Below are positions 1 to 8,500 of a DNA stretch of 54,885 nucleotides, one piece after another. This DNA comes from Desulfobacteraceae bacterium. Lineage in GTDB: Bacteria; Desulfobacterota; DSM-4660; Desulfatiglandales; Desulfatiglandaceae. Where the stretch lies: NCBI GenBank assembly GCA_003599015.1, contig QZIK01000096.1, positions 1-54,885 on the forward strand, read 5' to 3'. The notes under the pieces were generated by a model. That model saw nothing but the letters and a program-made list of their open reading frames with translations. It was not told where the DNA came from and searched no databases. Numbering within the stretch: the stretch's first letter is position 1; every line of letters starts with the position of its first letter. A program made the position numbers and the translations under genes.

Positions 1-80
1 CTTCCGATCTCCACTTCTCGCGCCATGGCGACGAACAGGACCCCGAGTCCCATCCAGAGGAAAATCCGCCGTCTCATCAT
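1..80 (-). CDS. 5' end of a membrane-anchored or secreted protein, truncated at the window edge
   Basis: Reverse complement reads GAGGAGGTACTTC-ATGATGAGACGGCGGATTTTCCTCTGGATGGGACTCGGGG: MMRRRIFLWMGLGVLFVAMAR..., good SD with proper spacing. Positions 1-10 may be adapter sequence. Confidence 0.45.
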   Translation of the reverse strand, partial: MMRRRIFLWMGLGVLFVAMAREVEIG

Positions 81-527
81 GAAGTACCTCCTCGCGGTTA
101 ATCGGGGGCTCCCCCACTCCTGCTACGGTGCACAGATTTTGCCGGTGGATGACAACCTGCACACGATAATCGCCGGCCTTTATAGGAGAATTGGCCGGGG
201 ATGTCAAACTGAAATTGCATCGCAACAGGAATAGTAAATGATAATGGATAGATGATGAACAGTACCCCCCCTGCGTGTCACCCTGGTCAACGGCGGAAAA
301 AAGGGGTATGCTCACCACCGTCCGGTACGCCGGGACATCACTTCTGCGGAGAAGGGAACAATGGTCAAGAAATGGTCGATGGCCATCGCCGCTGTCGTCG
401 TTGCCGGTTTTCTGCTGAGTATCGCCGCCAATCTTGTCTATCCGGACGTGGCGCGTCTGAAGCGGCAGCGGCCGGGTATGGCCGCTTTTGCGGACCTTCC
501 TTTTTCGGAGCAGACCCCAGAACTGAT

Positions 528-1079
528 GACTTTTATGTTGGGTTCGCCTTTTGTGCCCTGGGTTCGGGAGGCGCCATGGCGGGCCTGGACGGCAGCCCCT
601 TTATGGCTCCTATATCCAATTACGGCGGGGTGCGGACTCCCAATATTGAGTCCAATGAGGTGCAGTATCCGCATCTTACCCTGTATCATGAATTTGAACC
701 TGATACTGCCGGAGCTGGCCGGTTCCGGGGCGGTCCCGGCATCCGGTATGCCATCTGTTTTTACGACCCTGAACCCGGGATGGTCATGTTCGGGGACGGT
801 ATGAAGATTCCGCCATACGGTCTCGCCGGGGGGCATCCGGGCAGCCTGAACCGGGCTGAACTGTGCACCGGAGGCAAGACGGTGAAACTGGCCAGTAAAG
901 AAAGCCCGCGCCGGTTAAAGCCGGGTGACACTGTTACCCTGGTATCCTCAGGCGGCGGAGGCTGGGGCAACCCACTGGAAAGGGACCCGCAGAAGGTAAT
1001 TGAAGATGTCCTGGATGGCCTGATTTCCTCTGAAACAGCGCACCGGGTTTACGGTGTTGCGGTGAAAAAAAGTCTGTGA
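528..1079 (+). pseudogene. Hydantoinase B/oxoprolinase (HyuB)-type C-terminal remnant
   Basis: Frame of ORF 252..1079: GGVRTPNIESNEVQYPHLTLYHEFEPDTAGAGRFRGGPGIRY...GDGMKIPPYGLAGGHPG...LKPGDTVTLVSSGGGGWGNPLERDPQKVIEDVLDGLISSETAHRVYGVAV is a typical HyuB C-terminus. The N-terminal three quarters of the family is absent and the upstream frame does not match it. Confidence 0.7.
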
Positions 1080-1088
1080 AAAAAAGTC

Positions 1089-1117
1089 TTGACATTGTCT
1101 TTGTCAGGTATTAATAT
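1089..1117 (+). promoter_or_regulatory. Sigma-A-type promoter upstream of the cobalamin riboswitch
   Basis: TTGACA (1089-1094), 17-nt spacer, TAATAT (1112-1117). Confidence 0.65.
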
Positions 1118-1174
1118 TAGTAGCAACAGAACAAAAAGTTACATAAAAGAAAAGAATTTACAAATTATGTATAT

Positions 1175-1345
1175 TGCTCCAGGTGCCCGCATGGGAGAAT
1201 AGGGAACCGGGTGAAAGTCCCGGACGGACCCGCCACTGTAAAGGTTAGCTGCCTGTCAGACCACTCCGCAAAGGGGGAAGGGACAGCGTCGGCGATGACC
1301 CTGAGTCAGGAGACCTGCCTGGAACGATCTTGCCGCCTCGGGAAT
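1175..1345 (+). promoter_or_regulatory. Cobalamin (B12) riboswitch
   Basis: Conserved elements in order: AGGTGCC, GGGAAccGGGTGAAAGTCCcGGACGGACCCGCCACTGTAA, and AGTCAGGAGACCTGCCT (B12 box). Confidence 0.95.
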
Positions 1346-1372
1346 AAGGCGGTTTAGGTGAAGGATGATGGA

Positions 1373-1406
1373 AAAGTCCACACTGTTTAAGGTGTGGGCT
1401 TTTTGT
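1373..1406 (+). terminator. Intrinsic terminator/expression platform after the riboswitch
   Basis: AGTCCACAC-TGTTTAAG-GTGTGGGCT followed by TTTTTGTTTTT. Confidence 0.8.
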
Positions 1407-1865
1407 TTTTGGGAATACACAGTAGGCTCTCGGAAATGACCGGGAATGAAATATGGTGAGCTATTGTACTGATTTTCCGCACTGACGCCGGAGAAATCTA
1501 ACCTTGTTCAACCGGATGACAACTCTGATATGTGGCATCACCGGTACAAGAGCAGCTAAGTCGCTGCTCCGCACCGACAAAGCCGCTCTTTGCTGTCTAG
1601 TCCGGGATCACCGCCAATTCGCCGTCCATGGCTCAGTGGCGGCGAGGGCCGTCCATGGCCCTCGTCCCGTACTTCGCTCAGCGGAACTGCGGTAATATTT
1701 CTCACGGTGTCAGTGCAAGTAAAATCTTGTACAACACCTCACCATAGTCACGGTCATTTACGAGAGCCAAAAGTGGAGTAAAAACAAAAAGTCCATACAA
1801 AGCCATAAACATTTAAGGACATTGTATTTCCTAGGAATTAATAAAATCTAAAGGAGGGGTCAGTA

Positions 1866-3164
1866 ATGACACAATTATTAAGCGCCAGGGCGGGTGAAAT
1901 CACCCCCGAAATGCGGCAGGTGGCGGACCGGGAGAGGGTTGAACCGGAGATCATCAGACAGGGAGTGGCTGCCGGAACCATTGTTATACCCCGCAATAAA
2001 GGCCGCCGGAACATTATCCCCACCGGAATCGGAGCCGGGCTGAAAACCAAGGTCAGTGCCAGTGCAGGCATTTACGGTGAACAGGGCAGTATTGGCGCTG
2101 AAATTGAAAAGATTCGCTCTGCAGTGGGAGCGGGGACTGATGCAATTATGGATTTGAGCGTAAGCGGGGATATTGATTTCATGCGCCAAGAAGCACTATC
2201 TGCCACTTCTACGCCCGTGGGAACACTTCCCCTGTACCAGGCCATGGCCGAAGCAAGCCAAAAATATGGCTTCTCTCTAAAAATGGATGTAGAAGAACTT
2301 TTTGAAGTCATAGAGCGGCATACTGCTGATGGGGTAGACTTTTTGGCCCTGCACTGCGGCACTACCATGAGTATTGTAGAGCGTGCCAAAAAGGAAGGGC
2401 GGGTAGACCCTCTGGTAAGTTACGGGGGATCACATCTGATCGGGTGGATGCTGTATAACCAGAGAGAAAATCCTCTTTATGAACAGTATGACAGGATTCT
2501 TGCCATTGCCAAAAAGTACGATGTCACCATTAGCCTTGCTGATGGTATGAGACCCGGGTGCCTGGCCGATTCCCTGGACGGTGCCCAGGTGCAGGAACTG
2601 GTTCTTCTGGGAGAACTGGTGAGACGGGCCAGGGAAGCCGGTGTTCAGGTAATGGTCAAGGGGCCGGGCCATGTCCCCATCAACCAGCTAAAAGCAACTA
2701 TTACGCTGCAAAAAAGCCTTTGTAAAGGAGCTCCTTACTTTGTATTCGGACCTGTTGTAACTGATCTAGCTGCTGGCTACGACCATATCAGTGCAGCCAT
2801 TGGCGGTGCCATCAGTGCCTGGGCCGGTGCAGAGTTTCTTTGCTATGTAACATCTTCCGAACACCTGGGTCTTCCGGATATAGACCAGGTACGAGAGGGA
2901 GTAGTTGCAGCCCGCATCGCTGCTCATGCAGCCGATTTGGCCAAGGAGCTGCCGGGAGCTGCAGATTGGGATCTGGATCTTTCCCGGGCCAGGAAAGAAC
3001 TGGACTGGAAACAACAGATCTCCCTGGCTATCGATCCGGTGCGGGCTGAACGTTTGAGAAAAGAGAGAACCGATGATTTCGCTTCGGAATGTACCATGTG
3101 TGGAAAATATTGCGCTATGGAGATAGTATCGAAATATTTGGACGGTTCCAAAAAAGCTTGTTAA
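1866..3164 (+). CDS. bzaA: ThiC-like 5-hydroxybenzimidazole synthase subunit BzaA
   Basis: Full-length ThiC-family protein (432 aa) with C-terminal ECTMCGKYCAMEIV cluster motif. It is one of two tandem ThiC paralogues followed by cobT and B12-binding radical SAM genes under a Cbl riboswitch, which is the bza operon arrangement. Confidence 0.9.
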   Translation: MTQLLSARAGEITPEMRQVADRERVEPEIIRQGVAAGTIVIPRNKGRRNIIPTGIGAGLKTKVSASAGIYGEQGSIGAEIEKIRSAVGAGTDAIMDLSVSGDIDFMRQEALSATSTPVGTLPLYQAMAEASQKYGFSLKMDVEELFEVIERHTADGVDFLALHCGTTMSIVERAKKEGRVDPLVSYGGSHLIGWMLYNQRENPLYEQYDRILAIAKKYDVTISLADGMRPGCLADSLDGAQVQELVLLGELVRRAREAGVQVMVKGPGHVPINQLKATITLQKSLCKGAPYFVFGPVVTDLAAGYDHISAAIGGAISAWAGAEFLCYVTSSEHLGLPDIDQVREGVVAARIAAHAADLAKELPGAADWDLDLSRARKELDWKQQISLAIDPVRAERLRKERTDDFASECTMCGKYCAMEIVSKYLDGSKKAC

Positions 3165-3188
3165 GCATTAACGAAAGGGTGAAGGTAA

Positions 3189-4469
3189 ATGACCCAAGTC
3201 TTAGCGGCGCGTGCCGGTAAAATCACACCGGAGATGGAAATGGTGGCGAAAAGTGAAAATGTTGATGTCGAATTTATCAGGGCGGGAGTAGCTGCGGGTA
3301 AAATCGTTATTCCCAGGAATGTGAAACGGAAAGTAGTAAAGCCCTGCGGTATAGGAGAGGGAATTCGTATAAAAGTAAATGCTCTCTTCGGCACATCCAG
3401 CGGCCGAGACCTGATGGAAATGGAAACAAGAAAACTGGCAATTGCGGAAGCTGCAGGATGTGATGCGGTTATGGATTTAAGCACTGGTGGAGACATTGAC
3501 GGGATGAGAAAGAATACGCTGGCAGTGGCCAATGTACCTGTTGGTAGTGTGCCAATTTATCAGGCTGCCATCGAAGCTATAGAAAAAAGAGGCAGTATTG
3601 TAGCTATGACTGCAGACGATATGTTTGAAGCTGTGGAAAAACAGGCTGCCGATGGCGTGGATTTCATGGCCATTCACAGCGCCTTGAATTTTGACGTGAT
3701 CAAACGCCTGCAGATAAGTGGCAGGGTAACAGATGTGGTCAGCCGGGGTGGAGCTTTTCTCATAGGCTGGATGCTTCATAACCAAAAAGAAAACCCTCTC
3801 TATGAACAATTTGACAGGCTCCTGGCCATTCTCAAAGAATATGACGTTACCCTCAGCCTGGGGGATGCCATCCGCCCGGGATCTACGGCCGACTCGCTGG
3901 ATGGGGCACAGCTCCAGGGGATGATCATTGCAGGTGAACTGGTGGTAAGGGCCCAGGCGGCAGGAGTGCAGGTTATGGTAGAAGGCCCTGGCCATGTTCC
4001 CATGCACCATGCGGAATCCACCATCCGTTTGCAGAAGCGTTTATGCCATGGTGCGCCTTACTTTATCCTGGGATTGCTGGCTACTGACGTGGCGCCGGGC
4101 TATGACCATATCACCTCGGCTATTGGCGGAGCATTAGCGGCCACAATTGGTGCTGACTTCCTCTGCTATGTGACTCCTGCAGAACATTTGGGATTACCAA
4201 ATGAAGAGGATGTAAAAGAGGGGGTTATAGCTGCCAGGATTGCTGCCCATGCTGCAGACCTGGCCAGGGGCAACAAGAAAGCCTGGGAAAGAGATTTGCA
4301 GATGGCGCAAGCCCGGGTAGCATTGGATTTAGAGAGGCAAGTTGCCTTTTCTGTTGACCCCGAGAAATTCAGGGCGGTTTTAGGGAACGGAGAAGGTGAG
4401 CACCAGTGTGCTCTCTGCGGAAGCAGCTGTGCTATCCAGGTGGCGGCTGAGTATTTTGGCCTCGCTTAA
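3189..4469 (+). CDS. bzaB: ThiC-like 5-hydroxybenzimidazole synthase subunit BzaB
   Basis: Second tandem ThiC paralogue (426 aa) with C-terminal CALCGSSCAIQ motif, in operon with bzaA and cobT. Confidence 0.9.
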   Translation: MTQVLAARAGKITPEMEMVAKSENVDVEFIRAGVAAGKIVIPRNVKRKVVKPCGIGEGIRIKVNALFGTSSGRDLMEMETRKLAIAEAAGCDAVMDLSTGGDIDGMRKNTLAVANVPVGSVPIYQAAIEAIEKRGSIVAMTADDMFEAVEKQAADGVDFMAIHSALNFDVIKRLQISGRVTDVVSRGGAFLIGWMLHNQKENPLYEQFDRLLAILKEYDVTLSLGDAIRPGSTADSLDGAQLQGMIIAGELVVRAQAAGVQVMVEGPGHVPMHHAESTIRLQKRLCHGAPYFILGLLATDVAPGYDHITSAIGGALAATIGADFLCYVTPAEHLGLPNEEDVKEGVIAARIAAHAADLARGNKKAWERDLQMAQARVALDLERQVAFSVDPEKFRAVLGNGEGEHQCALCGSSCAIQVAAEYFGLA

Positions 4470-4531
4470 AGGACAGGGGTTTAATGAGCCGGGGGAGAGC
4501 TGGAGAATTCAATACAGGAGGCAGAACAAGG

Positions 4532-5599
4532 ATGGCATTAACACTAAAAACTGTAATCGAGGGTATCGAGCCGGTAAGCCAGGAATGGCGTTTGAAGGTC
4601 AGGGATTACCTAAACAACCTGGCTATTCCCCAGGGAAGCCTGGGGGAACTTCTCACTCTTGCGGAACAACTGGCAGCTATCAAAAGGACTTTGAAACCTT
4701 CCGTGAAGAGAAAAATAGTTGTGACCATGGCTGGAGATCACGGGGTGGTCGAAGAGGGAGTGAGCGCATTTCCCCGGGAAGTGACCTCCCAGATGGTGGC
4801 CAATTTTGCGTCCGGTGGGGCGGCGATCAATGTGCTGTCAGAGGCAGCCGGCGCCCGAGTGATTGTAGTCGATATGGGGGTTGCCGCTGATTTGAACGAA
4901 ATGGTTAGCAACGGCAAGGTCCTTTCTTACAAGGTGGACTATGGCACCCGCAACATGACAGAGGGTCCTGCCATGAGCCGGGAACAGGCGCGGAAGGCCC
5001 TGGAGGCAGGCATAGATATTGCTGGGAAACTGGTCCAGGAAGGAGCAGATCTCCTGGCTACGGGGGACATGGGCATCGGAAATACAACATCCAGCAGTGC
5101 CATTCTTGCTGCTTTATCAGGCCGCCCTGTCGGTGAGGTGACTGGCAGGGGAACGGGGATCAGCAATGAAGCATTGGAAAATAAAATCCGGGTCATTCAA
5201 AAGGCCCTGGATGTCAACAGGCCCGATGCCAGCGACCCTGTCGATGTGCTGGCCAAGGTAGGCGGGTTTGAGATTGGCGGGATTGCCGGGCTTATTCTGG
5301 GGGCGGCTTACCACCAGGTCCCCGTGATGGTGGATGGATTTATCTCCTCTGCCGGAGCCCTTCTTGCCAAACATTTAGCGCCTGACTCGGTGCAGTATAT
5401 GATTGCCGCCCACCGTTCTCAAGAGTATGGGCACGGGTTCATGCTGGAGAAGTTGGGCCTGAAGCCGCTGCTCAACCTGAACCTGTGCCTGGGAGAAGGG
5501 ACTGGAGCGGCTCTGGCCATTAATGTGGTGGAAGCAGCCGCCCAGGTGATAGGAAAGATGCTTACCTTCGAGGACGCAGGAGTATCCAGAAATTTATGA
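4532..5599 (+). CDS. cobT: Nicotinate-nucleotide--dimethylbenzimidazole phosphoribosyltransferase
   Basis: CobT hallmarks: IPQGSLGELLTLAEQLA, VVTMAGDHGVVEEGVSAFPREVT, GDMGIGNTTSSSAILAAL, GLKPLLNLNLCLGEGTGAALAINVVEAAA. The internal Met at 4532 is preferred over the ORF start at 4484. Confidence 0.97.
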   Translation: MALTLKTVIEGIEPVSQEWRLKVRDYLNNLAIPQGSLGELLTLAEQLAAIKRTLKPSVKRKIVVTMAGDHGVVEEGVSAFPREVTSQMVANFASGGAAINVLSEAAGARVIVVDMGVAADLNEMVSNGKVLSYKVDYGTRNMTEGPAMSREQARKALEAGIDIAGKLVQEGADLLATGDMGIGNTTSSSAILAALSGRPVGEVTGRGTGISNEALENKIRVIQKALDVNRPDASDPVDVLAKVGGFEIGGIAGLILGAAYHQVPVMVDGFISSAGALLAKHLAPDSVQYMIAAHRSQEYGHGFMLEKLGLKPLLNLNLCLGEGTGAALAINVVEAAAQVIGKMLTFEDAGVSRNL

Positions 5600-7167
5600 G
5601 GAGTACAGAAGGCATGAAACTCTTATCATTCTTAAACTATGATCCCCAGGAAAGCAGTCCCCAGTACCTGGAGGACCTGGCTACGGGATACTGGTTTTCG
5701 GAAGTTTTCTTTACTGCCGTTGATCTTGATATTTTTACCCTTCTTGATCCTGAGGGAATGACTGCAAGCCAAATTGCCGGCGTTCTCGATTGCCATTGCC
5801 AAGGGGTGAAGCGTTTCCTGGAGGCGCTCCGTGCCCTGGGCCTTTTGAACTGCGACGGCCATGTGTTTTACAATACCAAAATATCCGCTCAATATCTTGT
5901 TAAGGGCAAGAAAAATTACCAGGGAAATTCCATCCTCTGGCGAAAATACCTTTCCTCTTCCTGGCGCGACCTGGCCAAATGCCTCAAGGCCGGTACAAGG
6001 GTTAGTTTCCCTCCGTCCCAGGAGGAGCCCTGGGAGTTGAATATTCGTATTCGAAGATATATCAGCGCCATGGACAATGTGGCCAGGACCAAGATACAGG
6101 AGATACTTGCCATATTCCAGGATATGTGGCTGGAGGGGGAGATCCTGGATGTGGGGGCTGGCTCGGGAACCGTTGCAGCTGGTTTCTTAGAGCGTTTTTC
6201 TTCTATGAAGGCTACTCTCATGGACCTTCCCGCTGTCTTGGAGTATGCCCGGGAATTAATGGCGGAAAGGGGTCTAGGATACAGGGTAACAACATGCCCG
6301 GCCGACATCCTGAAACCCTGGCCTATCGGTAAAAGACTGTTTGGACTAGTCATTCTTTCCAATATCATTCACGCTTATGGGGAAAAAGAGGTTATCCGCA
6401 TTCTGGCCAGGGCCAGGGACTGCCTTGGACCGGATGGTTTTTTAGTTATTCACGATTTCTTCATGGAGCATCGTCCTGAGAAAGCGGCTCTTTTCGATTT
6501 GAACATGTTCATCAATACCTATAATGGTAAAGTTTTTGCAGGAAAATGGGTTGAAGAATACCTTAAAAGCCTGGGCCTTTGTGTCACAGGTCTTATACCC
6601 CTGGCGACGGATACGGCCGTGATCATTGCTTCCCAAAATGAAAATGCTTTAGCAAGGCTTAGCCTGGACTCCACAGCCCGTTTGATATCCAGGATTAAGG
6701 CTTTGGGATTTAGGAACGTATATCCCCTTTCCGTAAAGGATATTCATGTGGTTGATTGGGCCGACGTGCGCTGCCGGTTTGGGTGTAAACTGTACGGGAA
6801 ACACCATTGCCCACCCAACAGTCCTCCTCCCCAGAAGACCAGGGAACTGTTAGGGGACTATGTCAATGCCCTGCTCCTGGAAGGGGAACCCCCTGCCAGG
6901 ACCTTCCAGCAACGAGTCTTGCAGGCTGAAAGAGAAGCCTTTAAGGTCAACTTTTATAAAGCTTTTGCCTATTGGGCCGGTCCCTGCGCCATCTGTTCCA
7001 CCTGCACAACCGACGGGGTATGCCGCAATACCCGCGATACCAGGCCGTCTATGGAGGGGGCGGGCATCGATGTATTTGAGACCGCCCGGCGGGCGGGAAT
7101 TACCTTACGCACACTGGAAAAGAAGGACGATTTTATCAAGTATTTGGCCTTGTTGCTACTGGAGTGA
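5596..7167 (+). CDS. bzaC: BzaC-like SAM O-methyltransferase fused to a C-terminal DUF2284-like metal-binding domain
   Basis: N-terminal half: dimerisation domain plus SAM fold (ILDVGAGSGTVAAGFLERF...LVILSNIIHAYGEKEVIRILARARDCLGPDGFLVIHDFF). C-terminal: CRFGCKLYGKHHCPPNSPPPQKTRELL...CAICSTCTTDGVCRNTRDTRPSMEG (DUF2284 signature). ATGA overlap with cobT. Confidence 0.85.
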   Translation: MRSTEGMKLLSFLNYDPQESSPQYLEDLATGYWFSEVFFTAVDLDIFTLLDPEGMTASQIAGVLDCHCQGVKRFLEALRALGLLNCDGHVFYNTKISAQYLVKGKKNYQGNSILWRKYLSSSWRDLAKCLKAGTRVSFPPSQEEPWELNIRIRRYISAMDNVARTKIQEILAIFQDMWLEGEILDVGAGSGTVAAGFLERFSSMKATLMDLPAVLEYARELMAERGLGYRVTTCPADILKPWPIGKRLFGLVILSNIIHAYGEKEVIRILARARDCLGPDGFLVIHDFFMEHRPEKAALFDLNMFINTYNGKVFAGKWVEEYLKSLGLCVTGLIPLATDTAVIIASQNENALARLSLDSTARLISRIKALGFRNVYPLSVKDIHVVDWADVRCRFGCKLYGKHHCPPNSPPPQKTRELLGDYVNALLLEGEPPARTFQQRVLQAEREAFKVNFYKAFAYWAGPCAICSTCTTDGVCRNTRDTRPSMEGAGIDVFETARRAGITLRTLEKKDDFIKYLALLLLE

Positions 7168-7173
7168 TCAATC

Positions 7174-8499
7174 ATGCGTGTTTTATTGGTCCAGGTTCTT
7201 TCGGTGGAGGGGCCTTCTACGGAAAAGGTTTATCCCCTCGGGATTGTTTCACTGGCCACTTATATTCAAGCCAGAGGCCATGAAGTGGGGCTTCTGGATA
7301 TGAATATCGAGAAAGATCCCTTTGGGGCACTGAAAGAGCGCCTTTTAAGCTTCCAGCCCCAGGTAGTGGGTTTTTCACTTCGTAACATTGATCCCCTGGC
7401 CAACAGGACCAGCTCTCTTATTCCGCCTTTTATAGCTGCCGTTCGCCTGACTGCCGCTGTCCTGCCCAGGGCAATACTTATTGCAGGGGGTACCGGATTT
7501 TCCCTTTTCCCCGAACGGTTAATGCTCGAGCTGCCGGAGATCCGCTACGGGATTGTTGGTGAGGCTGAAAGATCTCTTCCAGCCCTCCTTTCGTCCCTGG
7601 AAAATCCGCCTCCTCTTAAAGGACTTTGCTGGCGGGAAGAAAACGGGGTAAGGGTGGTGCCTCCTTTCACGGACTTTGACATGAGAGCTTACGTACCCCC
7701 GTCCAGGTGCCTTTTGGATCCTTCCCTTTATATGGGAATCAATAACTACGTTCCGCCCATTGGCATTGAGACCAAACGGGGATGCCCTTTTGAATGTGCC
7801 TACTGTGTTTATCCGAAACTCCAGGGGAAAAGGTTGCGCTGCCGCCCTGCTGTGGCAGTTGTGGATGAGATGGAAGTTCTTCATAAGGAATATGATATTG
7901 AAAGTTTTCACTTTACCGACCCGGTTTTAAATATTCCCAATGGACACTTGGAAGCTATTTGTCAGGAAATACTCCGTAGGGGCTTGAAGATCCGGTGGGA
8001 TGGTTTTTTCAGAGAAGATTTTCTGACTGAAAAGAATGCGGCGCTTTTTGAGAAAGCGGGGTGTGAATGCTTTTCGTTTTCCCCTGACGGTCTTTGCCAG
8101 GAATCCCTGGATGTGCTGGACAAAAGGCTTTCCGAATCGGACATTTTAAAAGCGGCGGAGATAATTGCCCGGACTGACGCCATCGCTGTGTACCACTTTA
8201 TGGTAAATGTGCCTGGGGAAACGGAAAAGACCTGTCAAAAGGCTGAGCGTTTCTTGGAGAGGCTTTTCCAGTTGCATGGCAGGAAAAAGAACCTGGGGAC
8301 GGTTGTGTTGAATAACATTCGGATTTTGCCTGGCACGCCTGTAGAAGAAATGGCCAGGCTCTATGGGGTGATCGGGCCTGAAACAGACCTATTGTATCCG
8401 GTATATTATAATCCCAGGCCATTTGATACATTCAGGTACCGGTTGGAAACCCTGCACCATTGCAAGAATGTATTCATGTGGCAGGAGGTGAGGCAGTGA
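7174..8499 (+). CDS. bzaD: B12-binding-domain radical SAM protein, BzaD-like
   Basis: N-terminal B12-binding-like domain and radical SAM CX3CX2C (KRGCPFECAYCVYPK). Position after bzaC in the operon. The D versus E assignment is positional. Confidence 0.8.
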   Translation: MRVLLVQVLSVEGPSTEKVYPLGIVSLATYIQARGHEVGLLDMNIEKDPFGALKERLLSFQPQVVGFSLRNIDPLANRTSSLIPPFIAAVRLTAAVLPRAILIAGGTGFSLFPERLMLELPEIRYGIVGEAERSLPALLSSLENPPPLKGLCWREENGVRVVPPFTDFDMRAYVPPSRCLLDPSLYMGINNYVPPIGIETKRGCPFECAYCVYPKLQGKRLRCRPAVAVVDEMEVLHKEYDIESFHFTDPVLNIPNGHLEAICQEILRRGLKIRWDGFFREDFLTEKNAALFEKAGCECFSFSPDGLCQESLDVLDKRLSESDILKAAEIIARTDAIAVYHFMVNVPGETEKTCQKAERFLERLFQLHGRKKNLGTVVLNNIRILPGTPVEEMARLYGVIGPETDLLYPVYYNPRPFDTFRYRLETLHHCKNVFMWQEVRQ

Positions 8500-8500
8500 T

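Noticed and set aside
438-836. Minus-strand ORF opposite the hyuB remnant
   Set aside because: Shadow ORF; composition not protein-like and the opposite strand has clear HyuB similarity.
1504-1781. Short ORFs in the bza leader (1504-1695, 1590-1781)
   Set aside because: No SD, overlapping frames, arginine-rich low-information translations; treated as structured leader instead.
3477-4010. 177-aa minus-strand ORF inside bzaB
   Set aside because: Antisense shadow of a well-supported CDS, no SD or recognisable motif.
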